From an uncultured Clostridia bacterium (GTDB lineage: Bacteria > Bacillota > Clostridia > UBA1381 > UBA9506): DNA of 64,000 bases. Shown here piece after piece: positions 56,459 through 64,000 of the stretch. Below the pieces are notes generated by a model that saw nothing but the letters and a program-made list of their open reading frames with translations, was not told the DNA's origin and searched no databases. The stretch is taken from positions 1 to 64,000 of the forward strand of contig CAKSBF010000012.1 of NCBI GenBank assembly GCA_934438075.1, in the 5' to 3' direction. The first letter of the stretch is position 1. Each line of letters starts with the position of its first letter. The position numbers and the translations under genes were made by a program.

Positions 56459-57466
56459 TTAATGCTCTCCCTGCAATTCATCATAAACACCCCATGCCAA
56501 ATCATAGTAAAAACGGTGTCCCTCCGGCCCGATGACGTGGCGGCAAATGCCATCCGTATGTTCATAGAGCGATTTTGTTATTGCAAAACATTTTTTCGCC
56601 GAGCTAACAGGGAAAATAACATCCTTCTGTCCCGAAACCAAAATAAGGGTACGCGGCGCAATGAGACCGCCCAAATCACCCATATCAAAATATTTGCGGA
56701 TTTGCGGAATAAAATTACAGGTACAGTGAAACATCGCTGCGATGGAATCATCATAGCTTGCATAACAGCAGCTTGGGATTGCCGTACGGATTCGCTCATC
56801 CATACATGCCGCATAAAATGTTGTCGTACCTCCTCCGGAATTACCCAGACAGATAATGTTATCCTTATCCACTTCCCGCGAAAAGTGTTTTTCCAGCATA
56901 TCAATTGCACGGCTGATATCCCACACACGCTCACCGATGGTCGTTCTGCCTATCAGCAAATTTGCCATTGTATGTACGTGACAGGCAGGCCCGTCCGGCG
57001 TGCCGCCGCACTCACCCATGCCGCGCTGTTCCACCGTTAGCGCACAAAAGCCCTTTTTCAGCGCACCGACTGCAAAATCGCGGTCACCGCCTGAAATTGT
57101 TTCCTCATCGCCGTCAAACTTGGGTCTGCCGAGGGAAATATGCATTCCCGTAGAATGACCCTGCAAACAAATGACCACCGGAAGCGGCTTATCTGCTCCG
57201 GATGGAATCAGCAAATGACAGGGAACGAAATACCCCTCTTCACTTTGAAAGGTAAAACGGATTTCTCTGTGTTCGGCATATTCAACATCACTTTCTACCT
57301 GAAAACAATCCTCACAGCGGACAAAAGGCAAACCCAAAAGTTCTGCAAGCTTCATACGCAATTTCTTTTGCCATTCAGCAAAATCTCCGCTGCGGTAACG
57401 CATGCATGGCTCAATCTTTTTCATTTCTTCTAAAGTATGCTTGACCGGATCCTGATTACGATTCAT
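56459..57466 (-). CDS. Alpha/beta hydrolase, acetyl xylan esterase-like
   Basis: A 335-residue cytoplasmic enzyme. A 50-residue N-terminal helical part precedes the alpha/beta core. The triad is visible: S210 in the elbow GNSGGG, D282 in SGQKDVIFP, and H317 in GPEGHRFYY; the oxyanion region is LQGHSTGM. The layout resembles acetyl xylan esterase/dienelactone hydrolase-like carbohydrate esterases. It should cleave ester groups from sugars, alongside the two SGNH enzymes of this locus. AGGAGAG precedes the ATG. The gene is 24 nt from the CapA-like gene. Confidence 0.85.
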   Translation of the reverse strand: MNRNQDPVKHTLEEMKKIEPCMRYRSGDFAEWQKKLRMKLAELLGLPFVRCEDCFQVESDVEYAEHREIRFTFQSEEGYFVPCHLLIPSGADKPLPVVICLQGHSTGMHISLGRPKFDGDEETISGGDRDFAVGALKKGFCALTVEQRGMGECGGTPDGPACHVHTMANLLIGRTTIGERVWDISRAIDMLEKHFSREVDKDNIICLGNSGGGTTTFYAACMDERIRTAIPSCCYASYDDSIAAMFHCTCNFIPQIRKYFDMGDLGGLIAPRTLILVSGQKDVIFPVSSAKKCFAITKSLYEHTDGICRHVIGPEGHRFYYDLAWGVYDELQGEH

Positions 57467-57490
57467 GGTTTTCTCTCCTATTTCAACTTA

Positions 57491-58609
57491 TTATTGTTTT
57501 TCTGCCGCAAGTTCTGTCACTACGTTTGTAATCAACTCGCGGTGCGGTTCGCAGGTAAGGTAATTTATCATCATGAGCAATCCGTCTTTATCATAATGCG
57601 GTTTAAAATCCGCAAACGGAACGCCAAGATTTTCCCAACTGCCTGCCATTGCATACAGATACCAATTTTTAAGCTCCATACAAAATTCCCGGTAGAGCTT
57701 CGCAATCCTGCCCGGCTGTACAATCTCCCGGGAACGATTTTCAAATCCCGACAATATTTGCTCAGCTTCTCCACCCTCGGCAAGCCGAACCATATTGTCC
57801 CGCTTACACAGCGGCAAAAATGAAACCTCCATTTTTGACTCAAAATTTGCCTTAACCAATAAACTTGTCTGCCAAAATTCACTTTTTGAATGGTCAAACA
57901 GAAAATTACCCTGGCCATATACCAGCACAGAATTGTTGTAGTGCTCCATACAGCCTACGCAATGGCTATGCTGACAAACCACCAAATCCGCACCTTTATC
58001 CGCAATCTTGCGGCACACTCTTTGCAGATACGGTGAGGGATAACGATAATGTTCCTTACCGCCATGATACAGCACCACTACAAAATCGCATTGCTCTTTC
58101 AGTGCTGCAATGTGATCCGGGCTCTCAAGCAAATCAAAAGGATTAGCGCCCGGCTTATCCTCTTCCGCAATGGAAAATTCGTGTTCTGCACAGTTGTATA
58201 CACCGATTTTCTTTCCGTCTGCCTCAATAATGTACGGTCGCCGCGCCTCACTGAGATTATTTCCTGCACCGATAAACGGAATGTCGTTTTCTCTCAAAAG
58301 ATGCATGGTCGAATCCAATCCCTGTGCTCCCTCATCCAGAATGTGATTGTTGGCAAGCGCCAGCAAAGATGGTGCGAACGCCTTAATTCCTGGCATTGTC
58401 CGTGTTGGCGTTATCAGATTAGGTCCACATTTTGCAATCGGACTCTCCGTATCAGTCAGCGGCGTTTCTAAATTAAATATCCGAAAATCAACTGATTGCA
58501 GTTCCGATAAAAGCGCCTCCCCTGCCAATTGCCGCACATCACCCGCTGCAAATAGGTCATAATTTGTCTCCGTCGGCACTAAATCGCTGCCAATTAACAT
58601 ACTGTACAT
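57491..58609 (-). CDS. CapA family protein (metallophosphatase-like)
   Basis: A 372-residue cytoplasmic protein of the CapA/PgsA type, related to calcineurin-like phosphatases. Visible motifs are GSDLVPTE at the N-terminus, FNLETPL, LALANNHILDEG, VLYHGGKEHY and VCQHSHCVG, which form the metal-binding face. CapA proteins are best known from poly-gamma-glutamate production, but members without signal peptide or membrane helix, like this one, are widespread and undefined. Its place among sugar-degrading genes suggests a role in the locus, perhaps dephosphorylation or ester removal. GAGGGA precedes the ATG at 58609. Confidence 0.83.
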   Translation of the reverse strand: MYSMLIGSDLVPTETNYDLFAAGDVRQLAGEALLSELQSVDFRIFNLETPLTDTESPIAKCGPNLITPTRTMPGIKAFAPSLLALANNHILDEGAQGLDSTMHLLRENDIPFIGAGNNLSEARRPYIIEADGKKIGVYNCAEHEFSIAEEDKPGANPFDLLESPDHIAALKEQCDFVVVLYHGGKEHYRYPSPYLQRVCRKIADKGADLVVCQHSHCVGCMEHYNNSVLVYGQGNFLFDHSKSEFWQTSLLVKANFESKMEVSFLPLCKRDNMVRLAEGGEAEQILSGFENRSREIVQPGRIAKLYREFCMELKNWYLYAMAGSWENLGVPFADFKPHYDKDGLLMMINYLTCEPHRELITNVVTELAAEKQ

Positions 58610-58652
58610 TTGCTTCCCTCCATTAATTCGTTTCCTGGTTATTCTTTTCCTG

Positions 58653-60593
58653 TCAGCACCCGATGCGTTGTATTTCCTTCACACGTACATTAAAATTTTG
58701 TCCCTCGCCGGGCACAAATGTTACATCTTTCACCTTTTTCTTTACCGGCAGTACAATTTTATACCACATTGTATCGCCTTCTTTGATATAATCACAGACG
58801 GCTACGGGAAACCGCAGCTGCGAATCAGTATCCAGCACGTAGAAGCGCTTGTTTTCCGTACGCGCCAAGCTTACGCCGGCAAGACCGATATTTGACCCAA
58901 ACAGCACCGGAACACGTTCTTCGCTTCCGTCATCGTAACGAATCGCATATTCTCCCATTTGAATATCTTCCGCCTCAACATATGCCGCCGGATAAGGATA
59001 GTGCCGTTTCTCCAATACAACATCTGACGTATGCATAATTTCAATATGCGGCGCAAGCAATATCTCTCTGTTACGACAGCGGTACATATCATGCGCAGTT
59101 AAAAATACATAATCTGCAAATTTATCTTCATCAAACTCCCTGTTCCAGACAAACAGCGAGCCATAGCCAATTTCAAACAAAGTCGGATATTTCTGCATAT
59201 GGATCTCATCCGTCTGACACCAGCACGAAACACTGATACCGCGTATCCCTGCTTCCATTCTTCCCTTCCAGTCAATGAGAGTAGACGGCTCTAAGTTACC
59301 GTAAATAGTCCAGATTCCTTTTTTCAGCTGCTCGGTGACATAATCTTCCTCACACTGCCATGACCAGTCCATGACCTTCACGCGCGGATCAAGCAAGTCC
59401 ACACAATCTGCTGTTTCATAAATTTCGTGCGGAATACCGCCGATTTCCTCAATGTTTTCCGGCGGATTAAACCACTCCTTGTCGTAAACAACACATTCCT
59501 TTCCAAACAAAGTCACACGTCTGCCTCTGTCGATGGAATAAATTTTTTTATATGCCCCTGCCTGCGCCTCGCCTGTTTTTTCATGCAGACTGGCCAGCTT
59601 ATCTCCCCATATCATAGTCCCTACGCCTTTTGATGCAAGATATTCACAGCAGCGATTCACATTGTCGGCATAAAGTTTGGCGGGATCCTTGCCGCGGCAT
59701 TTATCACAAACACACATTACCCACCATTCATCATGTCCGATATGCAGCGTTTTGGGGCGGAAAACCTCAATCGCCTCATCATATAAATCAAAAACCAGCT
59801 CATACAGCTTCTCATTTTGAGGACAGCAAGTATCCGGCAGATATTCATCACCACATTCTGCCAGCTCCGGATGCGCTCCCAAAATATACTCACTATGTGT
59901 AAGCGAAGGTATTTCCGGTATAATCTCCATACAGCGTTCGCTGCAATAAGCAACCAAATCGCGCAGCTCTTCCTGCGTATACACCTTACCGCCCGCATTA
60001 TAAGTATGAATAGAATTTCTGACTCTTTTTGAGATCTGATTATAATAGGTTTTCCCGTTAAATTCCGCCATCTCCGCACTGTATTTCAGCCAATATTCGT
60101 TAATTTCGGGATGCCGCTTATATTCCATACAGCCGCCTACTTCAAGAATCAGGGTGTTATATCCCAGATATAGCAGCATGTCAATAAACTTTTTAAAATA
60201 GGGCAATTCTGACTTTGGCGGAAGAAATACCCTCGCCGAACGATGTTCGCACATAGGATAATTGTAAATAATTCCCTTCTCAATGCCGTTATCATAATGG
60301 CCGAGAATCGAATTTGCTGCATAAATCATGGCCAACGGCGTATCGGCATAAACCGTAATATTATCATCAATACAAATGATATAACCTTCGCCATTCTCTC
60401 TGTAAACCTCGCCGAAATTTTTCTGTACTCTTTCGACAGCCGCTTGGTTAATGGCAGAAAAACTCACCTTTGCCTCTCCGCCGCCCAGCCTTGCCACGAT
60501 ATCCGCCGCAGCCTTCGGACCTCCCATACTTGCACCCGAAAGCAATATTTTTTCCTTGGAAAACTGTGTGTAGCCATCTGTTAAAATTCTCAT
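58653..60593 (-). CDS. GH20-like beta-N-acetylhexosaminidase, cytoplasmic, copy 2
   Basis: A 646-residue protein without a signal peptide. An N-terminal alpha/beta domain (about 1-115; ENGEGYIICIDDNITVYAD) precedes the barrel, as is usual in GH20. The catalytic pair is D288-E289 in TLHIGHDEWW, followed by a cysteine cluster CVCDKC (294-299) that could bind a metal. A C-terminal beta-rich domain covers about 510-646. It is only distantly similar to copy 1, so the two probably differ in linkage or sugar specificity. GGAGAG precedes the ATG. It comes after the LamG-like protein gene and before the CapA-like gene. Confidence 0.86.
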   Translation of the reverse strand: MRILTDGYTQFSKEKILLSGASMGGPKAAADIVARLGGGEAKVSFSAINQAAVERVQKNFGEVYRENGEGYIICIDDNITVYADTPLAMIYAANSILGHYDNGIEKGIIYNYPMCEHRSARVFLPPKSELPYFKKFIDMLLYLGYNTLILEVGGCMEYKRHPEINEYWLKYSAEMAEFNGKTYYNQISKRVRNSIHTYNAGGKVYTQEELRDLVAYCSERCMEIIPEIPSLTHSEYILGAHPELAECGDEYLPDTCCPQNEKLYELVFDLYDEAIEVFRPKTLHIGHDEWWVMCVCDKCRGKDPAKLYADNVNRCCEYLASKGVGTMIWGDKLASLHEKTGEAQAGAYKKIYSIDRGRRVTLFGKECVVYDKEWFNPPENIEEIGGIPHEIYETADCVDLLDPRVKVMDWSWQCEEDYVTEQLKKGIWTIYGNLEPSTLIDWKGRMEAGIRGISVSCWCQTDEIHMQKYPTLFEIGYGSLFVWNREFDEDKFADYVFLTAHDMYRCRNREILLAPHIEIMHTSDVVLEKRHYPYPAAYVEAEDIQMGEYAIRYDDGSEERVPVLFGSNIGLAGVSLARTENKRFYVLDTDSQLRFPVAVCDYIKEGDTMWYKIVLPVKKKVKDVTFVPGEGQNFNVRVKEIQRIGC

Positions 60594-60659
60594 TCCGTTC
60601 TCTCCCTGTCCTACTGCTTTAATTCTTTTTTATCCCGTCCCCCCGGACATTTGCAAACC

Positions 60660-60703
60660 GCACCGTTTCCGCCGCACAGCACAAGCCATACGGCGGAAAG
60701 TGC
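60660..60703 (-). promoter_or_regulatory. Intergenic hairpin before the GH20 gene
   Basis: TTTCCGCCG (60666-60674) pairs with CGGCGGAAA (60691-60699), extended by GCAC/GTGC across a 2-nt bulge. It starts 10 nt after the stop of the LamG-like gene. There is no T-run, so it is more likely an mRNA-stabilising structure or weak attenuator than a full terminator. Confidence 0.45.
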
Positions 60704-60713
60704 CCGTTTTGTA

Positions 60714-62924
60714 TTATTTCGTATAAGCAGCTCTCAAAGGCTTCATTGCAGTGCCGATATTATTGATAAAAAATGTTTTTTGTGCTGCGGCGCCGCTCGG
60801 CAGCTCATCCCAGCTCAGTTTTACGGTCTTCTGCAAATCGCCTGTTGCAAACGTTGCTGTATCAACCACCACGCCTGCCAACTGTGTACATTCCGCATCG
60901 GCATATGCCGCTGTAATGATACTGATATCCTTTGCCATGCCATCATTTTTAATAATAACGCTTCCATCCTCTGCCGGGTCAGAAATGTTATTTTCGAGGC
61001 TTGTCATAAAGATTTTAAAATCGTCCATATACATGACAGAGGTCTTATTGTCCGCCGTCTTCGTTCCGTCATACCACTCTATAATGTCGCTCATGCAGAC
61101 AGGATCCTTTAGCGCCCCGCCGCCGGTAAAGTCACTCTTGCCCTTATATTCGCCATCAACAAGGACTGCGTAATCACCGTTTTTAATATCATAAACACAA
61201 GTAAGGCGATACCATTGGTTTGTCTTTACAGTTGCCAGCACTGTTCCGTTGCAGTCTTTCAAAGCGGCGCTGTCCCCATCGCTCGCTGCCACCGATACAC
61301 CGCCGTAGCGCTCCCACCAGCTGTGAGCCCCCGTAGTGGTAAACCAGTTCGGTTTCAGCAGATTTCTGCCAACAGCAAAGTCATCAAATTTATAGTACTG
61401 TTCCATTACAACGTAAACGGACTTCATCTTTTCCGCATAGTTGTCTGCCGTACCGCCTGCAGCCTGGTATTGAGTGGGAGACATACCGTAAAATTTATCC
61501 CAGCCTTTATCTGACGTTTTGTTGTTTGTATTCTGCCCATTCGGATTTTTACCAAATCCAATCCAAGGTTTAAATTTTGGATTTGTACCGCCGCTTTCGG
61601 ATTGTACGCTCGTCATCTTAACCGCTATGGTATGCCCCTGCGTGTCTCCGGACAAATTTACGCCCGTAGCGGTGACTGTAGCTGCATCTACATTCGCATT
61701 GTGCATATACATGCCTTCTTGGTTCACCACGCAGGCCTTGCTGTTATAGGCCGGCTGACTTGCATAGTAATTTAAAGTTGACCATCTGGTTTCCGGCACG
61801 CCGTCGCTACCATAATAGTCATAATAAATTGGGTTGTTTTCGTTCCATTGAGCCATCGTGGCAGCGTCATAGCTGTTATAAAAATAGTACTGCTGTGAAA
61901 TGGCAAAACCCTTCACAGTCTTGGCAGCGCTTGCCGCTATGGTGTGGCTGTTTCCGCTTTTATCCTTTACAATCGCTTCGGCAGAAACCGTCTGCCCCGG
62001 CAAAATGCCGATGCTCGCTTCGCCGTTTTCATTAATAGCTGCTGTGCCAAGCACATTGCCGTTTCCGTCCTTAAAGACCACATCAGTTGCTGTTGTGCTG
62101 TTAGTAACAGTCGCTTTGGCTGTAATAGCAGCAACAATATCCGCGACATTATACTCGCCGGATGCCTTTTCCCCTTCTATGCTAAGCGCCACCTGCGGCT
62201 GATTTGCAAGCATCGTAAGTGAAATGTCATCATAGCGCAAATCAGCGGCCGCACTTTTGCCCGGCAGAAAAACGTTATTTAATCCCGTTGCTTTTCGATC
62301 CATCGCATCCCACTTATACGGATTTTTCACACAAGCAACTAATTCATTGTCAAAATACTTATAAATGCAGGATCCTTCCTGTGTTGTTTCCGAAACATAA
62401 CGAATCGTATGCCAGGTATTGGCTGTATAAGCAGCGCCGTTAATTTTATTATTCTTCGCCGCAAATGAGCCGCTCAGGCCCGATATACTACTGAATACTA
62501 AATTGTCGCCAATCTTACCTGTAACAGCATCCCTCCAATTACAATACGCAGCAAAAGAAAGCTCTTTATTGCTTGTGTCCGGCAGATAAACCCTAAAGGA
62601 AAAATCCGTTGTGGCATATTGTGCGCCTGTATCCAAACTGATCGTCTTTCCGGAGCCGTCCATTTGGTACACGTGATTCGTCGGGTTAGCAATATCCGGA
62701 TCTGCCAGAACCTTATCCCCACTGTACAAGTCAGTCTTTTGAACCAATCCTTCCAAATAATTTGACTCTAAAGTATCCAACCTTGTATTAACTTCAATTT
62801 CTTGAAAACTCTTTGTCAGCTTTACATCCTGCACATCAGCCGCCATAACCGGAGCAGAAACCGGTGCAGCCACAAGCATCGCGCCAAGTAACAGAGAACC
62901 GATTGCCCTTAAGCTATTTTTCAT
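60714..62924 (-). CDS. Secreted protein with two LamG-like domains
   Basis: A 736-residue exported protein. The signal peptide (about 1-29, ending PVMAA) is followed by a jelly roll of the LamG type (about 60-240, with YTANTWHTIRYVSETTQEG), an Ig-like segment (about 245-340, ISIEG-type strand then VSAEAIVKDKSGN) and a second LamG-like domain (about 345-640, with VKTNQWYRLTCVYDIKNG). The C-terminal 90 residues are another Ig-like unit. No catalytic motif or wall anchor is seen. Its position right after a solute-binding protein gene suggests it binds the target glycan. AAGGAGG precedes the ATG. Confidence 0.75.
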   Translation of the reverse strand: MKNSLRAIGSLLLGAMLVAAPVSAPVMAADVQDVKLTKSFQEIEVNTRLDTLESNYLEGLVQKTDLYSGDKVLADPDIANPTNHVYQMDGSGKTISLDTGAQYATTDFSFRVYLPDTSNKELSFAAYCNWRDAVTGKIGDNLVFSSISGLSGSFAAKNNKINGAAYTANTWHTIRYVSETTQEGSCIYKYFDNELVACVKNPYKWDAMDRKATGLNNVFLPGKSAAADLRYDDISLTMLANQPQVALSIEGEKASGEYNVADIVAAITAKATVTNSTTATDVVFKDGNGNVLGTAAINENGEASIGILPGQTVSAEAIVKDKSGNSHTIAASAAKTVKGFAISQQYYFYNSYDAATMAQWNENNPIYYDYYGSDGVPETRWSTLNYYASQPAYNSKACVVNQEGMYMHNANVDAATVTATGVNLSGDTQGHTIAVKMTSVQSESGGTNPKFKPWIGFGKNPNGQNTNNKTSDKGWDKFYGMSPTQYQAAGGTADNYAEKMKSVYVVMEQYYKFDDFAVGRNLLKPNWFTTTGAHSWWERYGGVSVAASDGDSAALKDCNGTVLATVKTNQWYRLTCVYDIKNGDYAVLVDGEYKGKSDFTGGGALKDPVCMSDIIEWYDGTKTADNKTSVMYMDDFKIFMTSLENNISDPAEDGSVIIKNDGMAKDISIITAAYADAECTQLAGVVVDTATFATGDLQKTVKLSWDELPSGAAAQKTFFINNIGTAMKPLRAAYTK

Positions 62925-62968
62925 ATTGTTTCCTCCTTCAGTTGCCTTTCATTTTATTGAGCGTCCGC

Positions 62969-62992
62969 GCAAACATTACATTAAATGCTTGC
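62969..62992 (-). promoter_or_regulatory. Hairpin after the solute-binding protein gene
   Basis: A 9-bp stem with one G-U pair (62969-62977 with 62984-62992) and a 6-nt loop lies 20 nt after the stop of the solute-binding protein gene. It lacks a T-run. Such hairpins often protect binding-protein mRNA from 3' decay. Confidence 0.4.
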
Positions 62993-63011
62993 AGCGCCGC
63001 CTTTTTCAATC

Positions 63012-64000
63012 CTACTGTGCCATATATCTGTCGTAGGCAGCTTGCTGCAGTGCCTCAGCTTTATCTACACCGTAGCTCTTCATGCGCTCTACATAGCTGT
63101 CAAAGTTGTCAAGCGATTCTCTGCCCATAACAAATTTGGTAAACATTTCAGCTTCATATGCTTTTATTTCCCCCAGAATGGTGCTGTACTCCGACTTCTC
63201 CTCTGAGGACATCGGATATACCTGAGTGAGAAGCGATGTGTCTCCCTCGCCCCAAACTTTCGAAGCGTCTTTCTGCGCAGGCAGGTTATACTGCACACCG
63301 GCATAAGCCTCTCCCGATGTTATTCTCGGTACAACACCAAACGCTGTAAATGTAATCGGTGTAATGGCCTCTACCGGAGATTTTCCATCCGGGTTGTTGA
63401 TGACAAAATCAGTAAACTGATATTTACCGTTTTCTTTGGTATAGGTTTTGCCCTCAATGCCCCAGTTCAGCAAATCGCTGCCCTCCGGCGAATAGCAATA
63501 ATCTAAAAACTTGAGTGCTGCATCAACATTTTTACATTTTGTGCTGATCGCTGCCGCCGCCCCGTTAGAATAAAGTCTGGTAATCTGCCAGCCTACATAA
63601 TTCGGTGAACCTGCTGTCTTAGAAGGCCACGGCGCCGCTACAAGCTTATAAGACGGATCGTTTTGTCTTGCCGCAAGATATGCGCCAAGCTGACCGCCCA
63701 CATAACCTACTCCCGCACCGGAAATATCGTTTGTCATGTTAGAATCCATAGTAGATTTTTCCAAGGCTGCAAATTCGGAGTCAATTAGTCCTTCCTTATA
63801 CCATTTGTTCATTTCTGTCAAAAATTCTTTATACTCGGGTTGAATACTGCCATACAGCATTTTCCCGTCTTTCAAAATAAAATCACCATACAGCGTGCCA
63901 TATGCTGCTGCAAACGCAGAAAATGAGGCTGCCTTATAGGAAGCAAGCGGAACCTCGTCTGCCTGTCCGTTGCCGTTTGGATCCTTTGTCTTAAAAGCAG
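63012..64000 (-). CDS. Sugar ABC transporter solute-binding protein, 3' part (cut by window edge)
   Basis: The visible 328 residues are the C-terminal part of a family 1 extracellular solute-binding protein. The frame stays open to the right edge and reads KDPNGNGQADEVPL near its visible start, a loop typical of the LplA-type binding proteins, so the gene begins outside the window. Other landmarks are KNVDAALKFLDYCYSPEG and the C-terminal AYDRYMAQ tail. It differs from the DUF3502-type lipoprotein at 17856. Its permeases are probably encoded to the right. It is the first visible gene of the second locus. Confidence 0.88.
   Translation of the reverse strand, partial: AFKTKDPNGNGQADEVPLASYKAASFSAFAAAYGTLYGDFILKDGKMLYGSIQPEYKEFLTEMNKWYKEGLIDSEFAALEKSTMDSNMTNDISGAGVGYVGGQLGAYLAARQNDPSYKLVAAPWPSKTAGSPNYVGWQITRLYSNGAAAAISTKCKNVDAALKFLDYCYSPEGSDLLNWGIEGKTYTKENGKYQFTDFVINNPDGKSPVEAITPITFTAFGVVPRITSGEAYAGVQYNLPAQKDASKVWGEGDTSLLTQVYPMSSEEKSEYSTILGEIKAYEAEMFTKFVMGRESLDNFDSYVERMKSYGVDKAEALQQAAYDRYMAQ

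Overview
The window looks like chromosome of a Gram-positive, polysaccharide-degrading member of the Clostridia, probably a gut or anaerobic-digester species. The evidence is strong Shine-Dalgarno sites (AAGGAGG type), S-layer homology (SLH) anchored surface proteins, LplB/LplC-type sugar permeases with a DUF3502-type lipoprotein, YesM/YesN-type two-component regulation, and several TTG or GTG starts. The genus cannot be named from the sequence. No tRNA, rRNA, CRISPR array, insertion sequence or phage gene was seen.

Layout. (1) 1-3280: an FAD-dependent oxidoreductase gene divergent from an AraC/PocR-type regulator, with a phased operator-like array between them. (2) 3292-26969: a long minus-strand run, in transcription order: an unknown 192-residue protein, a cytoplasmic beta-helix protein, response regulator, sensor kinase, two ABC permeases, a solute-binding lipoprotein, three large secreted proteins (two with SLH domains and one beta-helix protein with stalk domains), then a cytoplasmic GH94 phosphorylase and a GH3 enzyme. 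(3) 27136-33561: two plus-strand units, a giant repeat-containing secreted phosphoesterase and fucO. (4) 33812-35575: a marR-MATE pair with its own palindromic operator. (5) 35719-64000: a second long minus-strand run, in transcription order: a solute-binding protein cut by the right edge, a LamG-like secreted protein, GH20, CapA-like, alpha/beta hydrolase, SGNH hydrolase, MATE, a second GH20, an SLH protein with an embedded SGNH hydrolase, an SLH paralog, a heparinase II/III-like lyase, a LamG/Ig-like protein, a DUF6273 protein, GH88, two YitT membrane proteins and a Gfo/Idh/MocA dehydrogenase.

How it fits together (inference). Both long runs look like Gram-positive polysaccharide utilization loci. 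Large enzymes act outside the cell, probably held at the S-layer. The ABC systems import oligosaccharides. Cytoplasmic enzymes (GH94, GH3, GH20, GH88, the second beta-helix protein, Gfo/Idh/MocA) finish the job. In the second locus, a polysaccharide lyase, GH88 and two GH20 enzymes point to a uronate- and hexosamine-containing polymer such as a glycosaminoglycan. No sulfatase is visible, which favours a non-sulfated substrate or sulfatases encoded elsewhere.

The best candidate for an undescribed system is a three-gene surface module that occurs once in each locus in the same order: a protein with C-terminal SLH domains, then an SLH paralog of about 900 residues with a large unassigned region, then a secreted enzyme carrying a stalk (copper amine oxidase N-like) domain.
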